Source: Rhodopseudomonas telluris (GTDB lineage Bacteria > Pseudomonadota > Alphaproteobacteria > Rhizobiales > Xanthobacteraceae). From it: a DNA stretch of 64,000 nt. Made by a program: the position numbers and the translations under genes. The first letter of the stretch is position 1; every line of letters begins with the position of its first letter. This document shows, in pieces, positions 17,275-26,229 of this stretch. Location of the stretch: positions 248,001-312,000 of the forward strand of contig NZ_JBHLWM010000003.1 in NCBI RefSeq assembly GCF_042432815.1, in the 5' to 3' direction. Under the pieces are notes generated by a model. It was not told the origin of the DNA. It ran no database searches and saw only the letters and a program-made list of their open reading frames with translations.

Positions 17275-19749
17275 TCAGGTGCCTCGGGGCTTGGCGCGGC
17301 GGGTGGGCGGTGCACTAGCCGGGTCTTCCGGCCAAGGGTGCCGTGGATAGCGGCCACGCAGGTCGGCGCGGACACCCGCATAAGAGCCGCGCCAGAAGCC
17401 CGGCAGGTCGCGCGTGACCTGCACCGGGCGATGCGCCGGCGACAGCAATTCCAGCACCAGCGGCACCGCGCCGCCAGCGACTGACGGATGTGTCGTCAGC
17501 CCGAACAGCTCGTGCAGCCGCACCGCGATGGTCGGCCCCTGCTCGGCCTCGTAGTCGATCGGCAAATGGCTGCCGGTCGGAGCCTCGAAATGCGTCGGCG
17601 CCTCGCGGTCGAGCCGGACGCGCAGGTCCCACGGCAGCAGGCCCATCAGCGCGTCCGACAGATCCGAGGCGGACAGATCCTTGAGACCTGCTTTGTCGAA
17701 CAGCGCTGGTACCAGCCACGCCTCGCGTTGCGCAGCGAGGCCGTCGTCAGAAAGGTCGGGCCATGGATCCCCTTCCGCCTGGCGCAGAAACATCACACGG
17801 CCGCGCCATTGCTGAAGCTGCTTCGACCACGGCAGCCGGTCGAGCCCGGCGGCGATCAAGCCATCCGCGAGCACACGTGCGCTGTCCTCCGACGGCGTCA
17901 ACGCCAGCGGCGCCTCGGACAGCGTGATCGCGTGCAGCGCACGCCGCCGCCGCGCCCGCAGCGCCATCGCGGCGAGGTCGAAACTGACCTCGTTGGCGTC
18001 GCTGATCTGATCGCCGAAATGCCGCTCGATCTCGGCGAGCGTGATCGGCGCTGCCAGCAGGATGCGCCCCTGCGCGGCGGTGCCGGTGAGTTCGCCGACC
18101 GCCAGATAAGGCGCCCGCGCCAGCGCCGACGTCTGCTCGATCGAAGCGCCGCGCCCGTTGGCGAGCACGAACGAGCCATTGCGGCGATTCTTGGCGACGC
18201 GATCCGGAAACGCGAAGGCGAGCAGCACGCCGGAGCTTAGCTCCCCTCTCCCTTGCGGGGAGGGAGAAGAAGCCGCCTGCTTGGCCCATCGCTCCGCCAT
18301 CTGCCGCGCACTGGTCGCGCGTTGCGAGCGGTCGCGGCGGAAACTGTCGCGGCGGGCATCGAGATCCACGCTGTCGCCGCCGAGGCCGCGCTCGGTAAGG
18401 ATCGCGGCAATCTCCGCCGCCTCTTCGGCGTGATCCCAGCGCGCCGCATCGACGATCATCCACGCCAGCCGCGGCGGCAGCGCCATCGTCCGCAGCGCGC
18501 GGCCTTCGTCGGTGATCCGGCCGTCGGCGTCGAGCGCTCCGAGCTCGCGCAGCAGCTCGCGCGCTTCTTTCAGCGCCGGCGCCGGCGGCGGATCGAGGAA
18601 CGCAAGTGCGGCCGGATCGCTGACGCCCCACTGCGCCAGATCGAGCAGCAGCGACGTCAGATCGGCACTCAGGATTTCCGGCTGCGTATAGGCCGGCAGC
18701 GATGCGGTCTGCGGTTCGTCCCACAGCCGGTAGCACACGCCCGGCTCGATACGGCCGGCGCGGCCGCGGCGCTGATCGACTGCGGCGCGCGACGCCCGCA
18801 CCGTCTCGAGCCGCGTCAGCCCGAGGTCGGGCTCATAGCGCGGCACCCGCGACAGGCCGCAATCGACCACGATGCGCACGCCTTCGATCGTCAGCGACGT
18901 CTCGGCGATCGAGGTCGCCAGCACCACCTTGCGCTGGCCCTTCGGTGCCGGCTGAATGGCGCGGTCCTGCACGGCGGCGTCGAGCGCGCCGAACAGTGGC
19001 ACGATCTCGACCGACGCATCCTGCACACGCTCGCGCAGCATGGTTTCGGTGCGGCGGATCTCGGCGGCACCAGGCAGGAACGCCAGCACCGAGCCGGCAT
19101 CGCTGCGCAGCGCCGCGGCGATCGCCTCGGCCATCTGCCGCTCCATCGGCGCATCGCTGCGGCGGCCCAAATAGCGGGTCTCGACCGGGAAGGCCCGGCC
19201 GAGGCTTTCGACCACCGGCGCATCGCCGAGCAGCTTCGCCACCCGCGCGCCGTCGATCGTCGCCGACATCACCAGGATGCGCAGATCCTCGCGCAGCCCC
19301 TGCTGCGCATCACGCGCCAGTGCCAGGCCGAGATCGGCATCGAGCGAGCGCTCGTGAAATTCGTCGAACAGCACCGCACCAATGCCACTGAGTTCCGGAT
19401 CGTCGAGGATCTGCCGGGTGAAAATGCCCTCGGTGACGACCTCGATCCGCGTCGCGCGCGACACTTTCGAGCCGAACCGGACCCGGTAGCCGACGGTCTC
19501 GCCGGCCCGTTCGCCCAGCGTCTTGGCCATCCGTTCCGCAGAAGCGCGCGCGGCGATGCGGCGCGGCTCCAGCACGATGATCTTTCGGCCCTGCAGCCAT
19601 GGGGCGTCGAGCAGCGCCAGCGGCACGCGCGTGGTCTTGCCGGCGCCTGGCGGAGCCACCAGCACGGCGGTGCTGCCAACAGCGAGCGCGGACGTCAGGT
19701 CGCCGAGCGCGTCGTCGATCGGGAGAGACGTGTCAAAGGAACGGGGCAA
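17275..19749 (-). CDS. hrpB: ATP-dependent helicase HrpB (DEAH/DExH family)
   Basis: Superfamily 2 RNA helicase-like ATPase, 824 residues, close to the family norm. Motifs in order: APPGAGKTTRVP (Walker A, near residue 40), DEFHE (motif II), SATI (motif III), then the second RecA domain with STSIAETSLTI and QRRGRAGR. The C-terminal HrpB-specific region ends with LVLELLSPAHRPVQVTRDLPGFW. A low-complexity insert SPSPQGRGELSS near residue 500 is encoded by a CT-rich palindromic stretch that looks like a genomic repeat captured in frame. HrpB's cellular role is still poorly defined. Likely monocistronic. Confidence 0.95.
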   Translation of the reverse strand: MPRSFDTSLPIDDALGDLTSALAVGSTAVLVAPPGAGKTTRVPLALLDAPWLQGRKIIVLEPRRIAARASAERMAKTLGERAGETVGYRVRFGSKVSRATRIEVVTEGIFTRQILDDPELSGIGAVLFDEFHERSLDADLGLALARDAQQGLREDLRILVMSATIDGARVAKLLGDAPVVESLGRAFPVETRYLGRRSDAPMERQMAEAIAAALRSDAGSVLAFLPGAAEIRRTETMLRERVQDASVEIVPLFGALDAAVQDRAIQPAPKGQRKVVLATSIAETSLTIEGVRIVVDCGLSRVPRYEPDLGLTRLETVRASRAAVDQRRGRAGRIEPGVCYRLWDEPQTASLPAYTQPEILSADLTSLLLDLAQWGVSDPAALAFLDPPPAPALKEARELLRELGALDADGRITDEGRALRTMALPPRLAWMIVDAARWDHAEEAAEIAAILTERGLGGDSVDLDARRDSFRRDRSQRATSARQMAERWAKQAASSPSPQGRGELSSGVLLAFAFPDRVAKNRRNGSFVLANGRGASIEQTSALARAPYLAVGELTGTAAQGRILLAAPITLAEIERHFGDQISDANEVSFDLAAMALRARRRRALHAITLSEAPLALTPSEDSARVLADGLIAAGLDRLPWSKQLQQWRGRVMFLRQAEGDPWPDLSDDGLAAQREAWLVPALFDKAGLKDLSASDLSDALMGLLPWDLRVRLDREAPTHFEAPTGSHLPIDYEAEQGPTIAVRLHELFGLTTHPSVAGGAVPLVLELLSPAHRPVQVTRDLPGFWRGSYAGVRADLRGRYPRHPWPEDPASAPPTRRAKPRGT
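18238..18272. repeat. Palindromic CT/GA-rich repeat-like segment inside hrpB
   Basis: CTCCCCTCTCCC, TTGC, then GGGGAGGGAG form an imperfect hairpin inside the hrpB reading frame, encoding the SPSPQGRGELS segment on the minus strand. Such CT/GA palindromes are frequent intergenic repeats in Rhizobiales. Here it appears inserted in frame without breaking the gene. The repeat family is recognised from memory, not by search. Confidence 0.5.
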
Positions 19750-19910
19750 GGGCAGCTCGACGGGTGAAGCGCGCGGCGATGGTTAACAGACTCTCTCCGC
19801 GCCGCAAACGACGGGGCCGACCGATCGGCGGCATATTCATTGATTGAGGAAAGAAGAATGCAACCGATACCTGCAATGATCCGCCCGAGCCGCATCAGAC
19901 AGGAACAAGA

Positions 19911-20966
19911 ATGACCGCGAACGGCACACATGTCCCGGCCAGGATGCACGGGGACCGCGTCGACTGGGTCGACTATGCCAAGGGCATCTGCATCATCATG
20001 GTGGTGATGATGCATTCGGTGCTGGGCGTCGAGGCCGCGGCCGGCCAGACCAGTTTCATGCACTACGTGGTCGAGTTCGCCAAGCCGTTCCGGATGCCGG
20101 ACTTCTTCCTGATCTCCGGGCTATTCCTGGCGGTGGTGATCGACCGTGACTGGCGGACCTATCTCGACCGCAAGGTGGTGCACTTCGCTTACTTCTACGT
20201 TCTGTGGGTGACGATCCAGTTCGCCTTCAAGGCGCCGAGCTTCGCGGCCGAGATAGGCTGGGCCGGCGTTGCAAAGCTGTATGCGCTGTCATTCATCGAT
20301 CCGTTCGGCACGCTGTGGTTCATCTATTTGCTGCCGATCTTCTTCGTCGTCACCAAGGCGACGCGTGGCCTGCCGCCGCTGCTGATCTGGGCGATCGCGG
20401 CGTTGCTCGAATCGCTGCACCTGCAGACCGGCTGGATGGTGCCGGACGAATTCTGCGCCCGCTTCTTCTATTTCTACACCGGCTATCTGTTTGCTCGGCA
20501 CGTCTTCGCCTTCTCGGATGCGGCTCGCGCCCGCCCGGTGCTGGCGCTCGCCGGCCTCGCGGCGTGGGCGGCGGTGAATGCCGCGCTGGTGCATGTCGGC
20601 GTCAGCGAATGGCCGCTGATTTCGCTGGTGCTCGGCCTCGCGGGTGCCTGCGCGATCATTGCCACGGGTACGTTGCTGGCGGAGAAACGCTGGCTCGACG
20701 GCCTGCGCTTCTGCGGCGAACATTCGATCGTGATCTATCTGGCGTTCTTCCTGCCGATGGCGATCAGCCGGACGCTGCTGCTGAAATTCGGCGGTTTCCT
20801 CGACCTCGGCGTGATCGCTATCCTGGTCAACATCTCCGGCGTGGTCGGCGCGCTGATCATCTGGTGGCTGGCGCTGAAGACCGGCGCCCGCTTCCTGTTT
20901 GATCGCCCGGACGCGTTCTGGATCGCGCCGCGCAAGAACGCGGCGCGGCTGCAGGCGGCGGAATAG
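19911..20966 (+). CDS. Acyltransferase 3 family membrane protein
   Basis: Integral-membrane acyltransferase of 351 residues with about ten helices. Family features are the DYAKGICIIMVVMMHSVLG first helix, holding the conserved His, and the RMPDFFLISGLF motif that follows. This branch resembles the OpgC/succinyl- or O-acetyltransferase-like proteins that modify periplasmic glucans or envelope sugars, but the acceptor cannot be told. Start chosen at the ATG preceded by AGGAAC; a Met eleven codons later is possible. It stands alone; a repeat element follows it. Confidence 0.85.
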   Translation: MTANGTHVPARMHGDRVDWVDYAKGICIIMVVMMHSVLGVEAAAGQTSFMHYVVEFAKPFRMPDFFLISGLFLAVVIDRDWRTYLDRKVVHFAYFYVLWVTIQFAFKAPSFAAEIGWAGVAKLYALSFIDPFGTLWFIYLLPIFFVVTKATRGLPPLLIWAIAALLESLHLQTGWMVPDEFCARFFYFYTGYLFARHVFAFSDAARARPVLALAGLAAWAAVNAALVHVGVSEWPLISLVLGLAGACAIIATGTLLAEKRWLDGLRFCGEHSIVIYLAFFLPMAISRTLLLKFGGFLDLGVIAILVNISGVVGALIIWWLALKTGARFLFDRPDAFWIAPRKNAARLQAAE

Positions 20967-20996
20967 CGGGAGCGATCCCCGTTTCAGGCACGTCCT

Positions 20997-21096
20997 CATC
21001 CTGAGGAGCCGCGCAAGGCGCGGCGTTTCGAAGGATAGGCCGCGAGTACGTCAGCTCATCCTTCGAGACGCGGCCAAGAGGCCGCTCCTCAGGATG
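20997..21096. repeat. Nested palindromic intergenic repeat, family 1, copy 1
   Basis: Outer arms CATCCTGAGGAGC and GCTCCTCAGGATG are exact complements at the two ends. Inner arms TCGAAGGAT and ATCCTTCGA are also complementary. The same architecture recurs at 62417-62520. It fills the gap between the acyltransferase and CoA-transferase genes, both of which end here. This is a Bradyrhizobium-group type of repeat. Confidence 0.8.
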
Positions 21097-21126
21097 GGTG
21101 CCGTGCTCGTTGTTAGAGCTGCGGCT

Positions 21127-22689
21127 TCACCGCCATACATCCGCCTGCACCACCGCGTCCTCGCGCCAGGCTTCGCGCGCGGCCTTGTTGGCCATCCAGT
21201 TCGGCAGGAAGGTCAGCGCCTCGTCGAGAATGTGCGGGGTGTGCAGGCCGGGCGAGTATTCCAGCGCGCGCTTGTAGTATTCCTTCAGCGCCGGCTTGAA
21301 GGTCGGGTGCGCGCAGTTCTCAATGATCACCTTGGCCCGCGCCTTGGGCGACAGCCCGCGCAGGTCGGCGAGGCCCTGCTCGGTGACGATCACCTGGACG
21401 TCGTGTTCGGTGTGATCGACATGCGACGCCATCGGCACGATGCAGGAGATTTTGCCGCCCTTGGCGGCCGACGGCGTCATGAAGAACGACAGGAAGCTGT
21501 TGCGAGCGAAATCGCCCGAACCGCCGATGCCGTTCATGATGCTGGTGCCGGTGATGTGGGTCGAGTTGACGTTGCCGTAGATGTCAGCCTCGATCAGCCC
21601 GTTCATCGCGATCACGCCGAGCCGGCGGATCACTTCCGGATGGTTGGAGATCTCCTGCGGCCGCAGCACGATGCGTTCGCGATAGAAATCGAGATTCCGC
21701 AGGAATTCGTCGTAGCCGTCCGGCGACAACGACAGCGCGGTGGCCGACGCATGGGTCAGCTTGCCCTTGCGGAGAAGGTGTAGCATGCCGTCCTGCAGCA
21801 CCTCGGTATAGGCCGTGAGATTGTCGAACGGGCCGTCTTCGAGGCCGGCCATCACCGCGTTGGCGACATTGCCGACGCCCGACTGCAGCGGCAGCAGGTT
21901 CGGCGGCAGCCGGCCCTTCTTCACCTCGTGGCCGAGGAACTCGAGGATGTGCCCGGCGATCGCCTGCGACGCTTCGTCGGGCGCCGAGAATGCCGAGTTG
22001 CGATCCGGCAGGTTGGTTTCGACGATCGCCACGATCTTCGATGGATCGCAGCGCAGATATTGCTCGCCGATCCGGTCGCCGGAGGCGACGATCGGGATCG
22101 GCTTGCGATGCGGGGGCAGCTGCGTGCCGTAGTACACGTCGTGCATCCCCTCGAGGCGGATGTCCTGCCACGAATTGACTTCGAGGATGACCTTGTCGGC
22201 GAGGTCGAGCCAAGTCTTGTTGTTGCCGATCGACGACGACGGGATCAGGCTGCCATCCTCGCGAATGCCCGCGACTTCGACGATCGCGATATCCAGCTTG
22301 CCGAGAAAGCCGAACCAGACGTGCTGGGCGACGTGCGACAGATGGATGTCGATGTACTCCATCCGCCCGGAATTGATGCGTTTGCGGCAGGTCGGATCGG
22401 ACTGATACGGCAGCCGCATCTCGATGCCGTCGACCTTGGCGAGCGCGCCATCGAGCTCCGGCGCGGTCGACGCGCCGGTCCAGACGCTGACCTTGAATTT
22501 CTGTCCGCGGGCATGATGCGCATTGATCCGCTCGGCGAGCGCCAGCGGCAGCAGCTTGGGATAGCCGGCGCCGGTGAAGCCGCTCATGCCGACATGCGCG
22601 CCGGAGGGAATTTGGGCCGCCGCGTCGGCCGCCGTCATGATCTTGGCACGGAGGTGGGGAGCAAGGACGCGAGAGCTGGAGAGGATCAT
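21127..22689 (-). CDS. Acetyl-CoA hydrolase / succinyl-CoA:acetate CoA-transferase
   Basis: Class I CoA-transferase-like enzyme, 520 residues, that moves CoA between carboxylates or hydrolyses acyl-CoA. Visible motifs: SGFTGAGYPK near the N-terminus, EADIYGNVNSTH holding the presumed catalytic Glu, GIGGSGDFARN, and VTEQGLADLRGLSP. The GSGDF form resembles Acetobacter AarC and clostridial Cat1, suggesting succinyl-CoA:acetate transfer rather than simple hydrolysis. The frame extends 96 codons upstream; the family start is MILSSSRVLAPHLRAKIM. It may recycle acetate produced beside PHB metabolism (inference). Monocistronic. Confidence 0.88.
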   Translation of the reverse strand: MILSSSRVLAPHLRAKIMTAADAAAQIPSGAHVGMSGFTGAGYPKLLPLALAERINAHHARGQKFKVSVWTGASTAPELDGALAKVDGIEMRLPYQSDPTCRKRINSGRMEYIDIHLSHVAQHVWFGFLGKLDIAIVEVAGIREDGSLIPSSSIGNNKTWLDLADKVILEVNSWQDIRLEGMHDVYYGTQLPPHRKPIPIVASGDRIGEQYLRCDPSKIVAIVETNLPDRNSAFSAPDEASQAIAGHILEFLGHEVKKGRLPPNLLPLQSGVGNVANAVMAGLEDGPFDNLTAYTEVLQDGMLHLLRKGKLTHASATALSLSPDGYDEFLRNLDFYRERIVLRPQEISNHPEVIRRLGVIAMNGLIEADIYGNVNSTHITGTSIMNGIGGSGDFARNSFLSFFMTPSAAKGGKISCIVPMASHVDHTEHDVQVIVTEQGLADLRGLSPKARAKVIIENCAHPTFKPALKEYYKRALEYSPGLHTPHILDEALTFLPNWMANKAAREAWREDAVVQADVWR

Positions 22690-23044
22690 CACGGCTCTTT
22701 CTGATCGCGGGCGGCCCGCCCGCTGAAGTGGTTGATCCGATTCGTCTAATCGCTTCGCTGGAAAGAGCCATGCAACCAAGGGCGAAGGTGTCGCGATGCT
22801 GCAGGGCCGCCGGTTCGCCAAGGATTCGTGGCATGGCCCCATGGGAGTCGCGAACCCCGCTATGGCTTTGATTTTCCTAGAGCGGCCCGCCTCAGCCTGT
22901 GTCTCGATGGAGCGCCCCGCGAAAGAAACCGCCGGCCGGATGAATATGCTGCAAACGCAAGGCTGACCCGCATGCAACGCGCGGCAGACGGCTGAGCCGA
23001 AGAACGAAATAGCTGCGTGCCGGCCTGGCGCTCCAAAAACTCGA

Positions 23045-23077
23045 AAACCTCCGGCAGGGCATTGCCGGAGGTTTCTT
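23045..23077 (+). terminator. Orphan perfect hairpin with short T-run
   Basis: AAACCTCCGGCA and TGCCGGAGGTTT form a twelve-pair stem around a six-base loop, followed by CTT. On the opposite strand the stem runs into TTTT. No known gene ends here, so it may close a small unannotated transcript. Confidence 0.5.
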
Positions 23078-23363
23078 GGAGGTATTACATAAGGAAAGAA
23101 GTCTTAGCGATCTCCTTCGCTTAGGCGCGGCGAGAGCTAGCCGGCGAGATAATTATATGACTATTTCCATTGAGTTCAACAGTTGATTTACTCACTTATT
23201 GTTCACGGGACGTTCGGATCTGACATTTCTTTGCAATTCCGCAGAGGCCTATCCGCGTCCATTCCGCGCCGGGACAGCAAATCATTACCTTTCCCCGCGC
23301 CACTTCAGCACCGGACCTTAAGACCGCACCGCCGCGTTGGAGTTCGCCAGCCGTTCACACCGC

Positions 23364-23398
23364 CAAAACAAAAACCCCGGCGGTCGCCCGCCGGGGTT
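23364..23398 (-). terminator. Rho-independent terminator of porin gene
   Basis: On the minus strand an eleven-pair stem (AACCCCGGCGG with its complement, loop of four) is followed by TTTTTGTTTT. It starts 25 bases after the porin stop codon. A textbook intrinsic terminator. Confidence 0.92.
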
Positions 23399-23422
23399 GG
23401 ATGTCCGACGCGCGGACGAGGA

Positions 23423-24940
23423 TCAGAACGTGCGCTGAACGCGGAGGTTGCCGCTCCAGACGCCCTGGTCCTTCAGCTCGTAGGTCTGACCGGCCGGCTT
23501 GGTCGCGCCGGGAGCCGCCAGGACGACCGAACCCGAGCTCGCCTGATCAAGGTAGGTGTACATGACTTCGCCGGACAGCGTCAGGTTCTTAACCGGAGTC
23601 CAACGGGTGATGGTACCGATCTGCGCGATGCGGAAGTCCGGATTGCAGGTCGAGCCGGCAGTGTAGACGACCGCGCCGGCGGTGGCTGCACCGCCGCCGC
23701 AAATCAGAGCAGTCGCATTGCCGTTGTAGTCGAACGCAGTGTACGACCCGAACAGCGAGCTCGACCAGTAGGGGTTCCAGTTGTGGTTGAACGCGCCGCG
23801 AACGCCCCACGCCGTGGTCTTCTCGATGCCCGTCCCGACCACGTTGTTCAGACCCCCGAACACGCCGTCAGACGCAGCGGCGAACGCCACGCTCTGATAC
23901 GCGCCGGCCAGACCGCTGCCGCCGTAGATCGCGAACGAGTTCGGGCTCACGCCGCCGAGCACGTAGCGGCTCGCGCCGTTCGAGTAGGTCGCCGTGAAGT
24001 TGATGCTGTCGCCGGGGCCGGTCGGCAGGTTCTTGAGCGAGATTGCGGCCTGCACCGCATAGCCCCAAGTGTCGCTCGGATGACCCGAGGTTTCGAGCGT
24101 CGGGGTGTAGTAGCTGGCGCGGAGCTGGTGCGCTGCGGCCGACACTTGGAACAAGCCCCAGGCCTGATCGACCCGGATCTTGCCGACGATGTCGGGCACT
24201 TCAACGCCGGCATAGGAGTTGGTACCGTAGACGCCCGCCGGCCAGTTCGCCTGAGCCGCCGCGGTCGCCGTGGCGGACGCCGCGAAGCCCGGGGTGCTGG
24301 TGTTGTAAAGGCCCGACTGCAGGTAGGACGACGGATCTTCCAGTGAGACCGAGGCCGACACGCCGTTGCCGAATTCCGCCGTGTAGGCGATCTGGTTGAT
24401 GCCGGTGACGTCGTCGTAGCCGCCGATCAGGAACGAGGTGTTGTTGCCCGGATAGCCGGTCCACGGCGTATCGAACTGCGACACCGCCTTACCGAAGGTG
24501 AAGCCGGCGAACTGCACGAAGGCGTAGTACACGCCGAGCGTACCGCCGGCGACGCCATCACCCGACGTCCAGTTGAAGGTCGCATCGAAATACGTGCGGA
24601 CCACGCCGTATTCGGTCGCGGTGCGGGTGTCGATGTTGAGGTCCTGGCGGGACCGGAAGATGAAGTTGTTGGCGAGGCGGTTCTTCTGACCCGCGTTGCC
24701 GTTCCAGGCCGGCGCGTTGTAGGCGCTCGAACCGTAGAGCGTCGCATCGGCGCGGGTATAGCCGCCGAGCTTGATGCAGGTATCGGTGCCCGGGATGTAG
24801 TAGAAGCCGGCCCCGTAGATCGAGCAGACCTTCACGTATTCGACGGCCTTGGCCTTCAGCGGCAGATCGGCGGCCTGAGCGCTCCCGACGGCGATCACCG
24901 CCGCGGCCGAACTCAGGGCCAGAAACTTGATGGTTTTCAT
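23423..24940 (-). CDS. Alphaproteobacterial general porin (porin_2 family)
   Basis: Outer-membrane beta-barrel porin, 505 residues. Residues 1-23 are a Sec signal peptide ending in SAQAA. The mature N-terminus ADLPLKAKAVEYVKVCSIYGAGFYYIPGTDTCIKLGGYTR is the hallmark of Rhizobiales porins, including the two cysteines. The rest is Gly/Tyr/Ser-rich alternating strands, ending in the C-terminal aromatic residue (RTF) needed for barrel assembly. The frame extends upstream, but a GGAGGGTCGT ribosome site fixes the start. A very long low-GC leader suggests heavy regulation. Usually abundant. Confidence 0.95.
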   Translation of the reverse strand: MKTIKFLALSSAAAVIAVGSAQAADLPLKAKAVEYVKVCSIYGAGFYYIPGTDTCIKLGGYTRADATLYGSSAYNAPAWNGNAGQKNRLANNFIFRSRQDLNIDTRTATEYGVVRTYFDATFNWTSGDGVAGGTLGVYYAFVQFAGFTFGKAVSQFDTPWTGYPGNNTSFLIGGYDDVTGINQIAYTAEFGNGVSASVSLEDPSSYLQSGLYNTSTPGFAASATATAAAQANWPAGVYGTNSYAGVEVPDIVGKIRVDQAWGLFQVSAAAHQLRASYYTPTLETSGHPSDTWGYAVQAAISLKNLPTGPGDSINFTATYSNGASRYVLGGVSPNSFAIYGGSGLAGAYQSVAFAAASDGVFGGLNNVVGTGIEKTTAWGVRGAFNHNWNPYWSSSLFGSYTAFDYNGNATALICGGGAATAGAVVYTAGSTCNPDFRIAQIGTITRWTPVKNLTLSGEVMYTYLDQASSGSVVLAAPGATKPAGQTYELKDQGVWSGNLRVQRTF

Positions 24941-25446
24941 ACGACCCTCCAGGTCTACAAAGTGGAAGGGCCTGCAGGTCGATGCCTGAGGTCGGCCCTG
25001 GTACTTCGGATGTCCGCCGGCCTTGATGCGCGGCGCACGCGACGGGACGATTCGTTTTTGCCCCACCCGTCACGGAAAGATCATGATTGATTTTATCACC
25101 TGAGCAAATTCGTTTATGAAGTCACTGACCTGATTTGTAGTTACCGTGGTATTTGCGCAACACGCGCAACACACGCCCGTCAGACGAGCGCCGCCCGCGC
25201 TGGCAAGGACTTGGTACCTAACGCTGCTGATGCCGCGACGCAGCGAATACGAGGGGCGGCGGCCTGCGGGACAGCTCCGGGATGTAAATTCGCCCGGTTG
25301 TACTTCCCGGCGCCGGCTAGGCTTCCGGCAGACGGCAAATGACGCACTGCAAGGCAACAAACGCCGCAGTTTTGCCCATTACCTAATTCACTCAACCGTG
25401 TAGAATACATTACAACTCATTCGCACGACGGAGCGCCGAAATCGGG
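24941..25446. other. Porin upstream region shared with marR
   Basis: About 500 bases between divergent genes with no convincing coding frame. It is richer in A and T than its surroundings near 25080-25150 and near 25380-25430, where promoters for the porin and the MarR regulator are expected. A ten-base palindrome, CCGGCGCCGG, lies at 25307-25316. A MarR operator cannot be identified by eye. Confidence 0.5.
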
Positions 25447-25956
25447 ATGCGCGAGAAGACCAAGCTCAGCCCTGTGCCTCCGTCGTCGTTGGTGCAGCCC
25501 GAAACCGCACGGCGCTTCACCGCGACGATCGCCAGCGTCCACATCTTCCTCGACGAAATCCGCACCTTCTTCGCCAAGGACCTCGGGATCACGGGACCGC
25601 AGGTCTCGATCATGATGACCATCAAGGGTCTCGACGAGGCGGATGGTGTTTCGGTTCGCCACGTCGCGCGCGCCCTGCACGTCGACCCGTCGTTCATCAC
25701 CACTCAGACCAAGCTGCTCGAGAAGAAGGGGCTGATCCGCCGGCAACCGGATCCGGCCGACGCGCGGGTGGTAAAGCTGTCGCTGTCCGACAAGGCCACC
25801 AAGCAGATCGCCGCGATGACCGTCGACGAGCGCTCGGTCAACGACGTCGTCTTCGCCGATATCAGCGACGAAGAGCTCGCCGTGCTGAACGATCAGATGG
25901 ACGAGCTCAAGGATCGCCTGGAAAAGACCTGCCGGAGACTGGCCGGCGGATTCTGA
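25447..25956 (+). CDS. MarR-family transcriptional regulator
   Basis: A 169-residue winged-helix regulator. The DNA-binding region spans about residues 45-115: LGITGPQVSIMMTIKGLDEADGVSVRHVARALHVDPSFITTQTKLLEKKGLIRRQPDPADARVVKLSLSD, with the DxR (DPADARVV) wing typical of MarR. Helices at both ends form the dimer interface. It is divergent from the porin, an arrangement that suggests but does not show control of that gene. The ligand cannot be predicted. Converges on tRNA-Leu. Confidence 0.92.
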   Translation: MREKTKLSPVPPSSLVQPETARRFTATIASVHIFLDEIRTFFAKDLGITGPQVSIMMTIKGLDEADGVSVRHVARALHVDPSFITTQTKLLEKKGLIRRQPDPADARVVKLSLSDKATKQIAAMTVDERSVNDVVFADISDEELAVLNDQMDELKDRLEKTCRRLAGGF

Positions 25957-25979
25957 GCCGACCGGCAGAACCCAAACAG

Positions 25980-26064
25980 TGGTGCCCCTGGCCGGGATCG
26001 AACCAGCACTCCTTGCGGAACTCGATTTTGAGTCGAGCGCGTCTACCAGTTCCGCCACAGGGGC
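25980..26064 (-). tRNA. tRNA-Leu (anticodon CAA)
   Basis: The minus strand reads GCCCCTGTGGCGGAACTGG at the 5' end. It has a CTCGA/TCGAG anticodon stem around the loop CTCAAAA (anticodon CAA), a long variable arm as in leucine tRNAs, a GGTTCGATCCC T-arm, and a 3' acceptor strand with CCA encoded. Length 85 bases. It decodes UUG, a rare codon in this GC-rich genome. No integrase or repeated 3' end lies beside it. Confidence 0.96.
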
Positions 26065-26229
26065 CCGCGCCGCCAGCCAAGCCGGCAGCGAAGCGGCCGG
26101 GACTATAGCGGCCGGGGAGTCCGGGTCAACCCGGCGGGCCATGCGCGGCGCCTACACCGCGGTTTGATCGGCCGCCGTCTCGACAGCGCGACAGGCGCGC
26201 GATACGACGCGGCAGATCCGGAGATCCCC

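Larger units (their letters stand above)
22690..23422. other. Long intergenic region upstream of CoA-transferase
   Basis: About 730 bases with no convincing gene; frames here are shadows or overlap the porin. The part nearest the CoA-transferase should hold its promoter. From about 23100 the sequence becomes AT-rich. It contains one perfect hairpin at 23045-23077 and the porin terminator at its right end. Confidence 0.6.

Noticed and set aside
20997..21096. Insertion sequence or MITE with transposase
   Set aside because: No coding capacity and no clear target duplication; fits dispersed palindromic repeats better.
23183..24346. Plus-strand frame opposite the porin 3' half
   Set aside because: Overlaps the porin terminator and coding region; composition is shadow-like.
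25980..26064. tRNA-Leu as an attachment site for an island
   Set aside because: No integrase, no repeated 3' tRNA fragment and no compositional change on either side; the neighbours are housekeeping genes.
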